Part shown: piece after piece, positions 26,391 through 36,298 of the stretch
Numbering within the stretch: position 1 is the first letter of the stretch
How the letters are laid out: each line of letters starts with the position of its first letter
Source: Candidatus Kapaibacterium sp.
Lineage (GTDB): Bacteria > Bacteroidota > Ignavibacteria > Kapaibacteriales > UBA4661
Direction of reading: 5' to 3'
Length of the DNA: 46,571 bases
NCBI GenBank assembly: GCA_025358765.1
Contig: JANYIG010000113.1
Span: 1-46,571, forward strand
Notes under the pieces: model-generated
Told to the model about the DNA's origin: nothing
Databases searched by the model: none
Seen by the model: the letters and a program-made list of their open reading frames with translations, nothing else
Made by a program: the position numbers and the translations under genes

Positions 26391-28514
26391 ATGATATTCA
26401 CACGCTCTCGCCCAACGTTTTTTATTGTCACTCTGTTGTTCACGGTTGCGTTCGTCACTCCTATAGCAGTGTTCAGCCAATCAAGCGCTCAACAAACGGT
26501 GACAGATTCGCTCACGCAGACGCTTGCCCAATATACGGAGCAAAATCGCACGGACACCGCCACGGTCAACCTCTTGAACAGGCTTGCGCGGGAATATTTC
26601 ACCCGTACACCCGAAAAAGCGCTTGGATACGCCCGCCGTGCCGTCGTCCTTGCCGACAAACTCGGTGATGTGAAGGCAGTTGCTCAGTCCATCAGCAATA
26701 TTGGCGCTGCCTATTTTTATCAAGGTAAATACGATGTTGCGCTCGAAAACCACCTTGCAGCGCTCCGGCTCCGCGATAGTATAGGCGACAAACAGGGCGA
26801 AGCCGCTTCGCTCAATAATATCGGTTTGATTTATGCCGAGCAAAGCAAATATGATCTTGCGCTTGAATATCACCAAAAGGCACTCAAGCTCCGCGAGGGA
26901 ATCGGTGATAAACAAGGAATGTCAAGTTCGTACAGCAATATCGGCTTGATTTATTCTGACCGATTTCGGTTCGACGAGGCAAAAGAAAATTTTGTCAAAG
27001 CACTTGGAATCTTCCGCGAAATCGGCGACAAACAAGGTGAAGCAAGCCTTTTGAATAATATTGGCAAAATTTTAACTATTCAAAGCAACTACATTGAAGC
27101 ATTAGAATGTTATAATCAATCGCTGCAACTCAAAAAACAAACCGGTAATCAAGAAGGGCAATGCTCATCACTAAACAACATCAGCAATGTTTATATTGAG
27201 CAGAAAAAGTATCACGAGGCTCTTAAATATTCGCTTGAAGCATTGGAATTGGCGGAAACCATTGGCGCAAAACTTCGCCAACAAGAAGCATTAGAGAGCA
27301 TTTCGGAGATTTATTCGGCACTCGGCGACAAAGGGCAGGCTCTTGAATACTATAAACGTTTTGTCGGTACGCGAAACGAAATTTTAAGCCAAGAAAGTCA
27401 AAACAAAGCACTTCAACTTCAAGCGCAGTACGAAAGCGAAAAGAAAGACCAAGAAATTAAACTGCTCACAAAGGACAACGAACTTCAAGGAACCGTCCGC
27501 AACTCGCTGCTTGCTGGCGGAGCACTGCTCGTCGTATTGCTCGGGTTAATGATTCGCCGTTACCGTGAGAAAAAACGCGCCAACGAAGAGATTTTGCGCC
27601 AACAACAAGCGCTCGAAGAGCAAGCACGGGAAATCACGATATTTAATCTCTCGCTCGAAGAAAAAAATGAACAGCTTGGAGAGAAAAACCGCGAAATCAT
27701 GGACAGTATTTTTTATGCAGAGCGGATTCAAAGCGCTGTTTTGCCACATCAAATCCATATGCTGGGCGCATTGTCCGAACATTTTATCCTCTACAAACCT
27801 CGTGATATTGTGTCGGGCGATTTTTACTGGTGCCAAACGATTCGCCCAAACGGCAGTGATGATGGTGCATTTGTCATTGTTGCCGCTGTGGATTGTACGG
27901 GACATGGCGTTCCTGGCGCGTTCATGTCCATGATTGGCAACTCAACACTGAATCAAATCGTGATGGAAAACCATATCTACGATCCCGCCCGCATCCTCGA
28001 GGAATTGCACATCGCCATTCGGTCGGCACTACAACAGGACGAGGAGGAAGACGACGGTAACAACTCGCGTGACGGCATGGACATTTGCCTCTGCCGCATA
28101 GACCGCGCAGAGGTTACGTTTGCAGGCGCTAAACGACCGCTCTATATCATGCGACCAAACGCAGACATTGGTTCCGAAGGAGCATGGGACGTGGAAGAAA
28201 TCAAAGGCGACAAAGTGAGTATTGGTGGAAAACAGAAAGAAGAACGACGGACGTTTACGAATCACACTCGCCCAATAGACCAAGAAATGGCATTATACCT
28301 AACAACAGACGGCTTTATTGACCAGCCAAACCCGAACAATGACCGCTATGGCAGCCGTCGTTTGAAGACTAAACTCGCAGAAATGGCTCTGCTACCCGCT
28401 CGTGTACAACGCCAAACTATGCTCAATGAACTCAAACAATTCCAATCTTCCACTGGACAGCGTGACGATATTACTATTGTTGGCTTAAAACTCCGTCCCG
28501 ACAAGATTGAATAA
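26391..28514 (+). CDS. TPR-repeat membrane sensor with PP2C/SpoIIE phosphatase
   Basis: A 707-residue regulator. A signal/anchor segment (FIVTLLFTVAFVTPIAVF) is followed by about six TPR units (from TATVNLLNRLAREYFTRTPE to QALEYYKRFVG), several nearly identical in the GDKQGEASLLNNIG core. Next come a membrane segment (LLAGGALLVVLLGLMI, about residues 372-388), a coiled coil and a SpoIIE/PP2C domain. Metal sites: DIVSGDFYW, VDCTGHGVPGAFMSM, LTTDGFIDQ and GQRDDITIV. It would sense through the periplasmic TPRs and remove phosphate from a Ser/Thr target, probably an anti-sigma antagonist; no such partner is adjacent. It resembles, in output only, the propeller-phosphatase at 2083. Confidence 0.92.
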   Translation: MIFTRSRPTFFIVTLLFTVAFVTPIAVFSQSSAQQTVTDSLTQTLAQYTEQNRTDTATVNLLNRLAREYFTRTPEKALGYARRAVVLADKLGDVKAVAQSISNIGAAYFYQGKYDVALENHLAALRLRDSIGDKQGEAASLNNIGLIYAEQSKYDLALEYHQKALKLREGIGDKQGMSSSYSNIGLIYSDRFRFDEAKENFVKALGIFREIGDKQGEASLLNNIGKILTIQSNYIEALECYNQSLQLKKQTGNQEGQCSSLNNISNVYIEQKKYHEALKYSLEALELAETIGAKLRQQEALESISEIYSALGDKGQALEYYKRFVGTRNEILSQESQNKALQLQAQYESEKKDQEIKLLTKDNELQGTVRNSLLAGGALLVVLLGLMIRRYREKKRANEEILRQQQALEEQAREITIFNLSLEEKNEQLGEKNREIMDSIFYAERIQSAVLPHQIHMLGALSEHFILYKPRDIVSGDFYWCQTIRPNGSDDGAFVIVAAVDCTGHGVPGAFMSMIGNSTLNQIVMENHIYDPARILEELHIAIRSALQQDEEEDDGNNSRDGMDICLCRIDRAEVTFAGAKRPLYIMRPNADIGSEGAWDVEEIKGDKVSIGGKQKEERRTFTNHTRPIDQEMALYLTTDGFIDQPNPNNDRYGSRRLKTKLAEMALLPARVQRQTMLNELKQFQSSTGQRDDITIVGLKLRPDKIE

Positions 28515-28571
28515 GATTTTATCAACTTCTTCCCGCGATCTTTTTACGACATTGTACCGTTTATAATTCCC

Positions 28572-30167
28572 ATGAAATCTCTCCTTTGGTCGCCCCTTGA
28601 ACCCGCTTTACAAGATTTGTTAAAGAGATTGTTTATTGTAAGTTTGGCAGTGCATTGCCTCACAGCGTTCTTCAATATTGGATTTCATCACTTCGATGAG
28701 CACTTCCAAATCCTTGAATTTGCTGCATACAAACTTGGACTTGTATCGCCGGAGACATTGCCATGGGAGTTCGCCGCGCAAATTCGTCCCGCCGCACAAC
28801 CAGCAATCGTGTTTATTCTGGCAAAAGCAATGATGGCGATTGGTATTTATAACCCATTCATTTGTGCGCTAATCGTACGAATAATGGCAGCATTCGTAGG
28901 CTGGGCAAGTGGAGCACTTTTGTGTTTGTATGCGCTGCGGTGGATTCAAGATGAAGCTGCAAAACGCCTCCTTATCTGGCTCACATGTTTTTTATGGTTT
29001 CTACCCTATCTTCACGCACGGTTTTCTTCGGAAAGCCTTTCGGGTTCGTTCTTGTTTGTGGGAGTGGTTCTGGTATTGATAGGGAATGAAATAAGAAATG
29101 AGACGAACAAGAAATGGCACGAACGCACATTGTATGCGCTTGTCGGCGGCGTGATGCTTGGATTATCGTTTGTGATGCGCTTCCAAAGCGCCATTGCCGC
29201 GGGTGGCTTGGGGTTATGGTTTGCCTTCGTACTCACAAAAGACACAAAACACTCGTTGCGGCAGCAATTATGGTATGGGGGGCTTATTGTAGTAGGTTTT
29301 CTGATGGCGGTAGGAGTCGGAACAGTGCTTGATCGTTGGTTTTACGGAGCGTGGGTGTTTACCCCATGGCGATATTTCGAGAGCAATCTTCTTGCCGGAA
29401 AAGCGGCAGAGTTTGGCGTGGAGCCATTGTGGTGGTATTTTGTGAATGTGGCGTTGTGGATGAGTCTGCCTCCACTCGGCATTATTCTATTCCTTGCTTG
29501 TGGTGCGGTGTGCGTTTGGCATTGGCGGCATCCACTTGTGTGGGTCGTTGTACCATTTTTTGCGGCGCATTGTTTCATTGGTCACAAAGAATTACGCTTT
29601 CTTTTTCCGTTAGTCAACGCCTTACCCGTGCTGATTACATTGGCATTTGAGCGTGGAAATCTGACAAACAGAAGCATTCAAAGTCGTTTTGGGGCAAGTA
29701 TCGCTTCGTGGTCGCGTAAACGTTGGTTGTGGCGACTTTTTTGGGTGCAAAACACCCTATTTCTGGTTGTGATGACCATCAAGCCTGCAAGCGGCAATGC
29801 ACCGGTGTATGAATACCTCTATAACCAAGCGGGCAAGCAAAGTAGCGCTTCCCCACTTGAGTTGTACACATTCACCCACGACCCGTTCAATTACATCAAA
29901 TTAGACGTACAGTTCTATCGTCCGTCAAATTTTCACGCTACGAAACTTGCCGCCGAGAGCGAACTATCTGCTCTTCTACGCCAACATGAATCGGTGTTGC
30001 TATATTGTGAAGGCGTTGCACCTTCGTTGAATAATGTGACGTGTACGCCAGTTGCGTCATCATTTCCCGTGTGGGTAAAATATTTCAACATCAACAACTG
30101 GATGGCAAGAACGCACATTTTGACAATTTATGAGTGCAGGCTTTCCGCTGACGCTGCCATTCCATAA
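28572..30167 (+). CDS. GT22-type (Alg9/PIG-B-like) mannosyltransferase
   Basis: A 531-residue polytopic membrane protein with about nine to ten hydrophobic segments, GT-C fold. The first loop carries HHFDEHFQILEFAAYKLG, matching the catalytic DE..Q of GT22 enzymes that use lipid-linked mannose, followed by LPWEFAAQIRPAAQPAIVF. The internal GHKELRFLFPL is the family's conserved H-K-E-x-R-F block. It follows the TPR-phosphatase at 57 bases on the same strand. Substrate is unknown; bacterial members are thought to mannosylate glycolipids or surface polymers. Confidence 0.87.
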   Translation: MKSLLWSPLEPALQDLLKRLFIVSLAVHCLTAFFNIGFHHFDEHFQILEFAAYKLGLVSPETLPWEFAAQIRPAAQPAIVFILAKAMMAIGIYNPFICALIVRIMAAFVGWASGALLCLYALRWIQDEAAKRLLIWLTCFLWFLPYLHARFSSESLSGSFLFVGVVLVLIGNEIRNETNKKWHERTLYALVGGVMLGLSFVMRFQSAIAAGGLGLWFAFVLTKDTKHSLRQQLWYGGLIVVGFLMAVGVGTVLDRWFYGAWVFTPWRYFESNLLAGKAAEFGVEPLWWYFVNVALWMSLPPLGIILFLACGAVCVWHWRHPLVWVVVPFFAAHCFIGHKELRFLFPLVNALPVLITLAFERGNLTNRSIQSRFGASIASWSRKRWLWRLFWVQNTLFLVVMTIKPASGNAPVYEYLYNQAGKQSSASPLELYTFTHDPFNYIKLDVQFYRPSNFHATKLAAESELSALLRQHESVLLYCEGVAPSLNNVTCTPVASSFPVWVKYFNINNWMARTHILTIYECRLSADAAIP

Positions 30168-30215
30168 GTGAGCCGATGCCTCAGCACAGTATTTTGGGTA
30201 CGCGATTGTTCGGAG

Positions 30216-31670
30216 TTATCGCAAAAGCAGCCACGTCGCAAGGACAACCAAGGCAAGCGCAAACCACCAAAAATCCTTACGCTTGAGTAAAAGACCCGTC
30301 CAAGCTGTTGCACCACTCACAACGAACAGTATAAACTCTAACCAATGAAATGTTTGGCGCTCTACCGCCGGAAGCACTGTTAATACTCGTTCTGAGCCTT
30401 TGCTCTCCAAACCAATACTGTCAATACCTGTCAGCAACACCCGATATTTGCCCGGATGAAGCGAAATTGTTGCATAGTCATGGGCGGTCATGACTGTGTA
30501 TAATTGTTTAGAAGTGACAGCGTCAATAACCTCAAAGCGTGTTCGAGCGCTTTGTTTTTGCCATGTAAACTTCATTGCATCTGAATGTAGTATCTGTGGT
30601 AATTGCGGTTCGAGCAATTCTGGAATTGGCGGCAACTGGCGCGGTGTCTCAGGCGCAATGTTTGCAGCCATACGGGTTCCAAAGTTTTCAGCAACAGTTA
30701 TCGCATCACTCGACACGGCATCTGACTTCACCTGCGCTGTACCCTCATGGACGGAAACAAGCGAGCGTCCCTGCTCATCTACGCCTATTTTGATAGCATT
30801 GCTCATCATCACTTCCCCCGCCACAGTCTTCACAAGAAACTGATCTTGCTGTTTTGCAGCCTGCAGCTTGAGCCATAGATTACCTTTCACCAAGCCAATA
30901 TGTTCTTTCTGTTTGCCTTCCGGCTGAAGCGATTGTGTCGGGCGATAGATCACCACCAATGAATTTTCCGACACCTTAAGTTTGCTTTGGTCTTTGAACG
31001 TAACCTCAACACGAGCGTTTTCGAGTGTATTGATTTTATGATACTCATAAATAGGAAGTCGGAGAAGCCCCATCTGCCAGTCTTTCTCCCACGGAGCAAG
31101 CGTTTTTACTTGATTTTGTACGAAAGTGACTTCTCCATCTGGCTCCATCGGTTTTCCGTCATTGGCGGTCAGCACTCGCTTTGATGTAGCGCTCACGCCT
31201 ACGATCTCCACACGCCTATTTTGCGACCGCCCCGATTCCGTGTTGTTATCCGCTATGGGAGATTGGTCGCCAAGCCCACGCGCCCTTATACGATCTGCTG
31301 GAACACCTGCCTGCGAAAGAATGCTTCTGACCATCATTGCGCGGTCAAACGAGAGCTTTGCGTTTTGTAGAGCATTACCTTGATTATCTGTATGTCCCGT
31401 AATCTCAAGCTCCAACTCTGAAACGCCGCGCAAGTATTGTGCTATTTTTTGTAAAAAAGGAAGGTTCGTAGGATTGATAGTTGATTTACCCGTATCGAAT
31501 ATGCTTTCTTTCAGGACAATTTTTTTACCCGGACGCAAATCTATTTGGTCGGCAGGTAATCCTTGAGAAGAAAGGACGACAATAACTGTCAGAAAAATAC
31601 TCAATGCAACACCTACAAAGCGCCATCCACGCCTTATAAAGCACCATAGCGAGAAAAAAACATCATTCAT
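30216..31670 (-). CDS. OmpA-domain and FecR-domain fusion protein with C-terminal membrane segments
   Basis: About 484 residues from ATG 31670. A membrane anchor (residues 18-36) precedes an OmpA-like peptidoglycan-binding domain: LELEITGHTDNQGNALQNAK, then VRSILSQAGVPADRIRARGL and SQNRRVEI. A FecR-like beta domain follows (ARVEVTFKDQSKLKVSENS to QFLVKTVAGEV and SLVSVHEGTAQVKS). The end has two hydrophobic segments (FILFVVSGATAWTGLLL and WWFALALVVLATWLLL) around KRKD. OmpA domains usually sit C-terminal in outer-membrane proteins, and FecR usually follows a sigma system, so this order is uncommon. Likely an inner-membrane protein gripping the wall. It follows the M1 peptidase on the same strand. 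Confidence 0.83.
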   Translation of the reverse strand: MNDVFFSLWCFIRRGWRFVGVALSIFLTVIVVLSSQGLPADQIDLRPGKKIVLKESIFDTGKSTINPTNLPFLQKIAQYLRGVSELELEITGHTDNQGNALQNAKLSFDRAMMVRSILSQAGVPADRIRARGLGDQSPIADNNTESGRSQNRRVEIVGVSATSKRVLTANDGKPMEPDGEVTFVQNQVKTLAPWEKDWQMGLLRLPIYEYHKINTLENARVEVTFKDQSKLKVSENSLVVIYRPTQSLQPEGKQKEHIGLVKGNLWLKLQAAKQQDQFLVKTVAGEVMMSNAIKIGVDEQGRSLVSVHEGTAQVKSDAVSSDAITVAENFGTRMAANIAPETPRQLPPIPELLEPQLPQILHSDAMKFTWQKQSARTRFEVIDAVTSKQLYTVMTAHDYATISLHPGKYRVLLTGIDSIGLESKGSERVLTVLPAVERQTFHWLEFILFVVSGATAWTGLLLKRKDFWWFALALVVLATWLLLR

Positions 31671-31719
31671 AATACTACCGGTTGATTCTGAGTCTGGGAT
31701 TCTGATGGAAACAACGCAG

Positions 31720-31759
31720 AACGGCTTGGCAAGATACATCGTTCATTTGCCAAGCCGTT
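31720..31759. repeat. 13-base perfect inverted repeat, hairpin between M1 peptidase and OmpA-FecR genes
   Basis: AACGGCTTGGCAA (31720-31732) and its exact complement (31747-31759) flank 14 bases. The plus strand ends in five T; the genes on both sides run on the minus strand, where no good U-run follows. It may attenuate read-through from the peptidase gene, or protect the mRNA end. Confidence 0.55.
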
Positions 31760-31778
31760 TTTGTTGTCTACTATGACG

Positions 31779-34136
31779 TTAGTTTGTTCCCGAATTTTTT
31801 TTCTGTTGTTCGTATTGGCGTTGAATCTGCATCGGATTTGGTTGCGCGACGTTGCGATTTTTGAATAACTGAAAGCGGCTTGGAGCCTGACGTTTCGGAT
31901 ACGCATTGTTCGACAAATTCACATCTGCTGTCTCCAAATACGGGTCAACAAGGAATGATTTGACGGGCTTGTCTGTCATCACAACTTTTTTGATTTCGTT
32001 GTTATTATGCCGCCAGATTTCCGCCGGATAGCGGCGTACCTCTTTCGTTCCATCCTCGTACGTAATTTCAAGAATTACAGGCATTGTCAAACCACCAAGA
32101 TTTTTAAACTGGATTTCGTAAAAATTTAGATTTGTGCTGACAATCTTCTTTTCATCTTCGGTCAACCCAGCGATATATTTTTCGTAGCCCTCTTTATCCC
32201 AAGGATTCACAGCAAATGGGTTCGCTTTATCGTAAAAATCTTGAGCGACTGTGTCAGCTTCCACTAACGTTTTTGGAATGTCGTTTTTGTTACGGAGTAC
32301 GGTTAAATCACCCGGCACAACTTCTTTATCAGCTTTTTTCTTTGCCACTTCTACGTCAGGGTTTTGCGTATCAATCGCATACCGTTTTACGGCTTCTAAG
32401 GAAATATCACAATTATCCGTTGTGTAGAACCAACCACGCCAGAACCAGTCCAAATCTACACCGGAAGCATCTTCCATTGTGCGGAAAAAATCTGAAGGCG
32501 TTGGGTGCTTAAATGCCCACCGCTGTGCATATTTTTTGAACGCAAAATCGAAAAGTTCGCGCCCCAACACCGTTTCGCGCAAGATATTCAAGCCCACCGA
32601 TGGCTTTGAATAGGCATTGGGTCCGAACTCACTCGGTGGAATGTTATCCGACGTAACCATAATGGGCGTTAAGGCTGACTTGTCGGCTTTCATATACTCG
32701 ACAATATCACGCGGGAAAAGCTCTGTTGACGGGTAATTTCTATCCCACGCTTGCTCTGTCATTGATTGCAAAAACGTATTTAACCCCTCATCCATCCACG
32801 TCCACTGGCGTTCGTCGGAGTTGACAATCATTGGGAAAAAATTGTGACCGACTTCGTGAAAAATAATCAACAGTAATACGTTTTTAAGCCGTTCAGCGTA
32901 TGTTCCATCAGCATCAGGGCGCGGACCATTAAAACAAATCATCGGATATTCCATACCGTTGACGGGTGCATTCACGGAAATCGCTACCGGATATGGATAC
33001 GGAAAAGTATGTTTCGAGTACGTTTTGAGCGTATGCGCTACAGCCCGCGTGGAATATTGCCCCCACAGCGGATTGCCCTCTTTTGGGTAGAACGACATCG
33101 CCATTGGATGTTTACCTTCTACGTCCGTACCCATCGCATCCCAGATAAATTTCCGCGAGCTTGAGAACGCAAAATCCCGCACTTTTTCAGCTGTGAATAC
33201 CCATGTTTTCTTTTGCTTGGAACGTGATTTTTCGTTGTCTGTCGCCTCTTTTGGCGTAACAATTTCAACTGGCGCGGCGGCTGTTTCGGCTTTTTTCAAA
33301 CGACTGCGTTGCTCTGGCGTGAGGACGGCAGCCGCATTCTGGAGCGTACCCGTTGCTGCAATCACGTGGTCGGCGGGTGCAGTAATACTTACTTTGTAAT
33401 CGCCAAACGACAGGGTAAACTCACCTTCACCTAAGAACTGCTTGTGCTGCCAGCCTTGAACATCGCTATAAACAGCCATGCGCGGGAAAAATTGCGCCAT
33501 TGCATACAGATAGTTTCCGTCTTTCTCGAAGAATTCATAACACGAGCGAGCGCTAAAGCTCTTCGGCACGATATTAAAGCTCCAATCTAACGAGAATGAC
33601 ACCTTCTGTCCTGTGCGAAGCGGCGTAGGCAGATCAATCCGCATCATCGTCTTAACAATTGTGTATTTAAGTGGTTTTCCGGCAGCATCACGAATGTTTT
33701 TGACTTTGTAACCACCATCAAATGTACTTTGGTCAACCAAGCGTTTTACGCCATTCAGCGATTGTCTCAACGCACCTGTTTCTGTCAAATACGTCTCGGA
33801 CTCTTTCGAGAACGCATTTTGGTCGAGTTGCACCCATACATATTCAAGAGCATCGGGTGAATTATTCGTGTATGTAATGGTCTCGGAACCGCTCAGGCTC
33901 TGATTTTCGTCGTTCAGTTCCACACTCATCACGTAATCCGCTTTTTGTTGCCAATACTGATGTCCGGGCGCACCAGATGCCGTGCGATAGGTGTTCGGCG
34001 TGGGAAGCATTTGGTCTAATTGTTCAAATTTGCCACTTCTGGGCGGTTTGGGCTGGTCAGCTTGTTGAGCGAATGCGCTGTAGGCAAGACATAACGCTGC
34101 ACTCAGAGCAACGCAGGTAGAAACAAAAGGTCGCAT
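31779..34136 (-). CDS. M1-family zinc metallopeptidase
   Basis: A 785-residue exported aminopeptidase-like protein. A signal peptide ends at AFAQQ. The gluzincin site is complete: HEVGH at about 427-431, with the third zinc ligand Glu near 450 in MDEGLN, and the substrate-binding GMEYP (in place of GAMEN) near 395. N-terminal beta domain and C-terminal helical and beta parts follow the family plan. A Lys/Ala-rich insert (KKAETAAAPVEIVTPKEATD, about 280-310) is not typical. It starts at ATG 34136. The variant GMEYP may alter exopeptidase preference. A hairpin lies past its stop. Confidence 0.9.
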   Translation of the reverse strand: MRPFVSTCVALSAALCLAYSAFAQQADQPKPPRSGKFEQLDQMLPTPNTYRTASGAPGHQYWQQKADYVMSVELNDENQSLSGSETITYTNNSPDALEYVWVQLDQNAFSKESETYLTETGALRQSLNGVKRLVDQSTFDGGYKVKNIRDAAGKPLKYTIVKTMMRIDLPTPLRTGQKVSFSLDWSFNIVPKSFSARSCYEFFEKDGNYLYAMAQFFPRMAVYSDVQGWQHKQFLGEGEFTLSFGDYKVSITAPADHVIAATGTLQNAAAVLTPEQRSRLKKAETAAAPVEIVTPKEATDNEKSRSKQKKTWVFTAEKVRDFAFSSSRKFIWDAMGTDVEGKHPMAMSFYPKEGNPLWGQYSTRAVAHTLKTYSKHTFPYPYPVAISVNAPVNGMEYPMICFNGPRPDADGTYAERLKNVLLLIIFHEVGHNFFPMIVNSDERQWTWMDEGLNTFLQSMTEQAWDRNYPSTELFPRDIVEYMKADKSALTPIMVTSDNIPPSEFGPNAYSKPSVGLNILRETVLGRELFDFAFKKYAQRWAFKHPTPSDFFRTMEDASGVDLDWFWRGWFYTTDNCDISLEAVKRYAIDTQNPDVEVAKKKADKEVVPGDLTVLRNKNDIPKTLVEADTVAQDFYDKANPFAVNPWDKEGYEKYIAGLTEDEKKIVSTNLNFYEIQFKNLGGLTMPVILEITYEDGTKEVRRYPAEIWRHNNNEIKKVVMTDKPVKSFLVDPYLETADVNLSNNAYPKRQAPSRFQLFKNRNVAQPNPMQIQRQYEQQKKNSGTN

Positions 34137-34262
34137 AAAAATTTACGAGAATGGATGAAACATATATGGAACCATTACAAGGTGTTGCATTGGATGTGAG
34201 AAGACTGTAAAAATGCCGTTTTTTTAGCGTATTTTCAAGAAAATTCGAGCATAATTATTATT

Positions 34263-36095
34263 CTATTCCGTTTCAATAACAAGCATCGTTCGATGGTTTG
34301 ACGCTCGTACAATGTTTCCTCCTGCATTTATCAATCGTTCGGGCTTCATATGGAGTACATTAGCAACCTCGTTTGCCCGTTCTTGTTGCAGTCGAGATGG
34401 TGGACAGAATGTTATCAATCGCAGTCGAGACGATGCTTGTATGCTTCTACTAACAACCCCCAACAGTGTTCTGTTACGCTCGTTCAACGGTTGCTGGTCG
34501 AAACTACTTCCCGTCTCGTCTTCCAAAAAAACAAGGTCTATCGTGCGCTTAACAGGATTAGAACCAACAATCTTCTCCTGTTCAACGTTGATAAAACCCG
34601 AATCAGCAATGGTGGCTTTCTGTTCATCATCCACGACAATTAACTTATAGGCAAGCCGCTCTTGTGCGCGGATGACGTGTTCTGGCTCCTCAGCCGGTGT
34701 CCATGTAACACTTGTATCTGCTATGCTTACACCGAAAAATCGTGCTAATACTTCTCCGCGCTGCGTAATTTCGAGCGTCCAACCTTGAATATCAACCTCA
34801 CTGATGATGCGCGGAAAAAATCGCACCGTCGGCAAACGACTGGTAAGGAGTGTATCGGTGATGATATACGGCTTCAGCGCCACCGAATCATTTGACAAAA
34901 AGCCAACCTGCGGCATTGTAGGCGGTGAACTCCACAGCCGCACAATGGTCTTTTCCGCTTTTACCTTTACTGTGCGCTCTCGCTTGCCATCGGGCATAAT
35001 AAATTCCGCATGAACATTGGCAGTAATCAATGGTTTGGGCTTTGGTACTTCGCGGCGGTAAGACTCTTGTATGATGACGGCATTTGTGACGGTATTTGTC
35101 GCAAACGGCTTCGACGGCGGCGGCGCTTGTGGTGGTACTCCCGTGACTACACGACCGATAACACCAAAAAGGTTTTCTTCTTCGTCTTTCACCTTCGTTG
35201 TCTGTGGCTGTCGAATCACCCGTGAAACCAACATTACACGTGGCTCACGGACAGAAGTAAGCATCTGCAATGTTGTGTCGCGCCGAAACACCGTGTCTAT
35301 TGGAATTGGTTGTTGGTTGCGGGGGTGCGTATCAAACACAAGCGATACACCAAACCGTACACGGGGAATCATATCGCCCCACGACGTTCCATCGGTGCTT
35401 ATCGGTAAAAAAGGTATATTGAAGCTCAATTCCGGTCGCAACGAAACAGCGTTATTGGGTGCGAGTGCAAGCGGATAACTCACCACAAACGTTAAGCCTG
35501 TTTGCAGGGAACGAACAGCTTGCAATGAACCATTGCGGGTTTCCTGTTTACCCACGCCGAGTGTTGAATCCGTCACACGAAGAGCAGACCGCGCAATCAT
35601 GCTTAAATTCAAACCTGCTTGCAGCGAAATGCCAGACGCAAGCGTATATCGCAGTGTAGGCATAACGGCAATGGAGTTCATCGAAAAAAATGCTTCGTAG
35701 AGTTTTTGTGAGCCACCCGCCGTACCGCTCATTGTGCTGCTTGCCGTGAAAAAGCCATCCAGAAATTGGGTCTCCGCTTGTAGCCCAAAACGAACATCCT
35801 TGAGCCAAGGTATAGTAGCCCAGAAAGGAAATTCCGACCCTAACCCAAACACAAAGCCACTGACCGAACTTTGATTATCGCTAATGCCTTGCGGAATATT
35901 TTGGGAAGCAGCGGGAAATTTACTGAACGCACCGCCAATGCTTATCGGAATATGAGTGTATATGCTCATTAACGGAGATTGTCGTGTTTCTGGGAGTGAA
36001 TCACGGAGCATTGCCGCATAAACGAGCGGACTTGTGAACAGCATGAAATACAGCACAAATACATGAGCCTTCAGCAACTGCGTACATTGTTTCAT
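34263..36095 (-). CDS. Outer-membrane barrel protein with OmpA-like C-terminal end
   Basis: About 610 residues from ATG 36095. A hydrophobic signal (HVFVLYFMLFTSPLVYAA) leads into a predicted barrel (about 45-280) of alternating strands such as FGLQAETQFLDGFF. A proline-rich linker (PPQAPPPSKP) joins a beta region and a terminal domain that looks like a divergent OmpA fold (TIDLVFLEDETGSSFDQQPL, then RLRLITFCPPSRLQQERANE, VANVLHM), with the usual D..G.T.. blocks eroded. I am not certain of the OmpA call. The promoter at 36101-36132 would start the message at about this ATG. Confidence 0.65.
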   Translation of the reverse strand: MKQCTQLLKAHVFVLYFMLFTSPLVYAAMLRDSLPETRQSPLMSIYTHIPISIGGAFSKFPAASQNIPQGISDNQSSVSGFVFGLGSEFPFWATIPWLKDVRFGLQAETQFLDGFFTASSTMSGTAGGSQKLYEAFFSMNSIAVMPTLRYTLASGISLQAGLNLSMIARSALRVTDSTLGVGKQETRNGSLQAVRSLQTGLTFVVSYPLALAPNNAVSLRPELSFNIPFLPISTDGTSWGDMIPRVRFGVSLVFDTHPRNQQPIPIDTVFRRDTTLQMLTSVREPRVMLVSRVIRQPQTTKVKDEEENLFGVIGRVVTGVPPQAPPPSKPFATNTVTNAVIIQESYRREVPKPKPLITANVHAEFIMPDGKRERTVKVKAEKTIVRLWSSPPTMPQVGFLSNDSVALKPYIITDTLLTSRLPTVRFFPRIISEVDIQGWTLEITQRGEVLARFFGVSIADTSVTWTPAEEPEHVIRAQERLAYKLIVVDDEQKATIADSGFINVEQEKIVGSNPVKRTIDLVFLEDETGSSFDQQPLNERNRTLLGVVSRSIQASSRLRLITFCPPSRLQQERANEVANVLHMKPERLINAGGNIVRASNHRTMLVIETE

Positions 36096-36100
36096 AACCA

Positions 36101-36132
36101 CAAAAATATGCCGAATATATCACGGTGACAAA
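36101..36132 (-). promoter_or_regulatory. FCB-type promoter set against the start codon at 36095
   Basis: Minus strand: TTTG (36129-36132), 20-base spacer, TATTTTTG (36101-36108). The last G lies only six bases from the A of ATG 36095, so the transcript would be leaderless or nearly so unless translation begins further in. Confidence 0.58.
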
Positions 36133-36298
36133 CGCAGAAAAAAAATCTCATAACAATTTGCAACTAATTTGTAACCAAGAGTAAACTCGTGGCTTTTTCT
36201 TTTTAGACGTAAGAATATACGCAACCGCTCTTCTTTTGTTCGCATTTTGTTCATATAAACACATTTAACGACTTTTATATCGCCCATTTACTGCCAAC

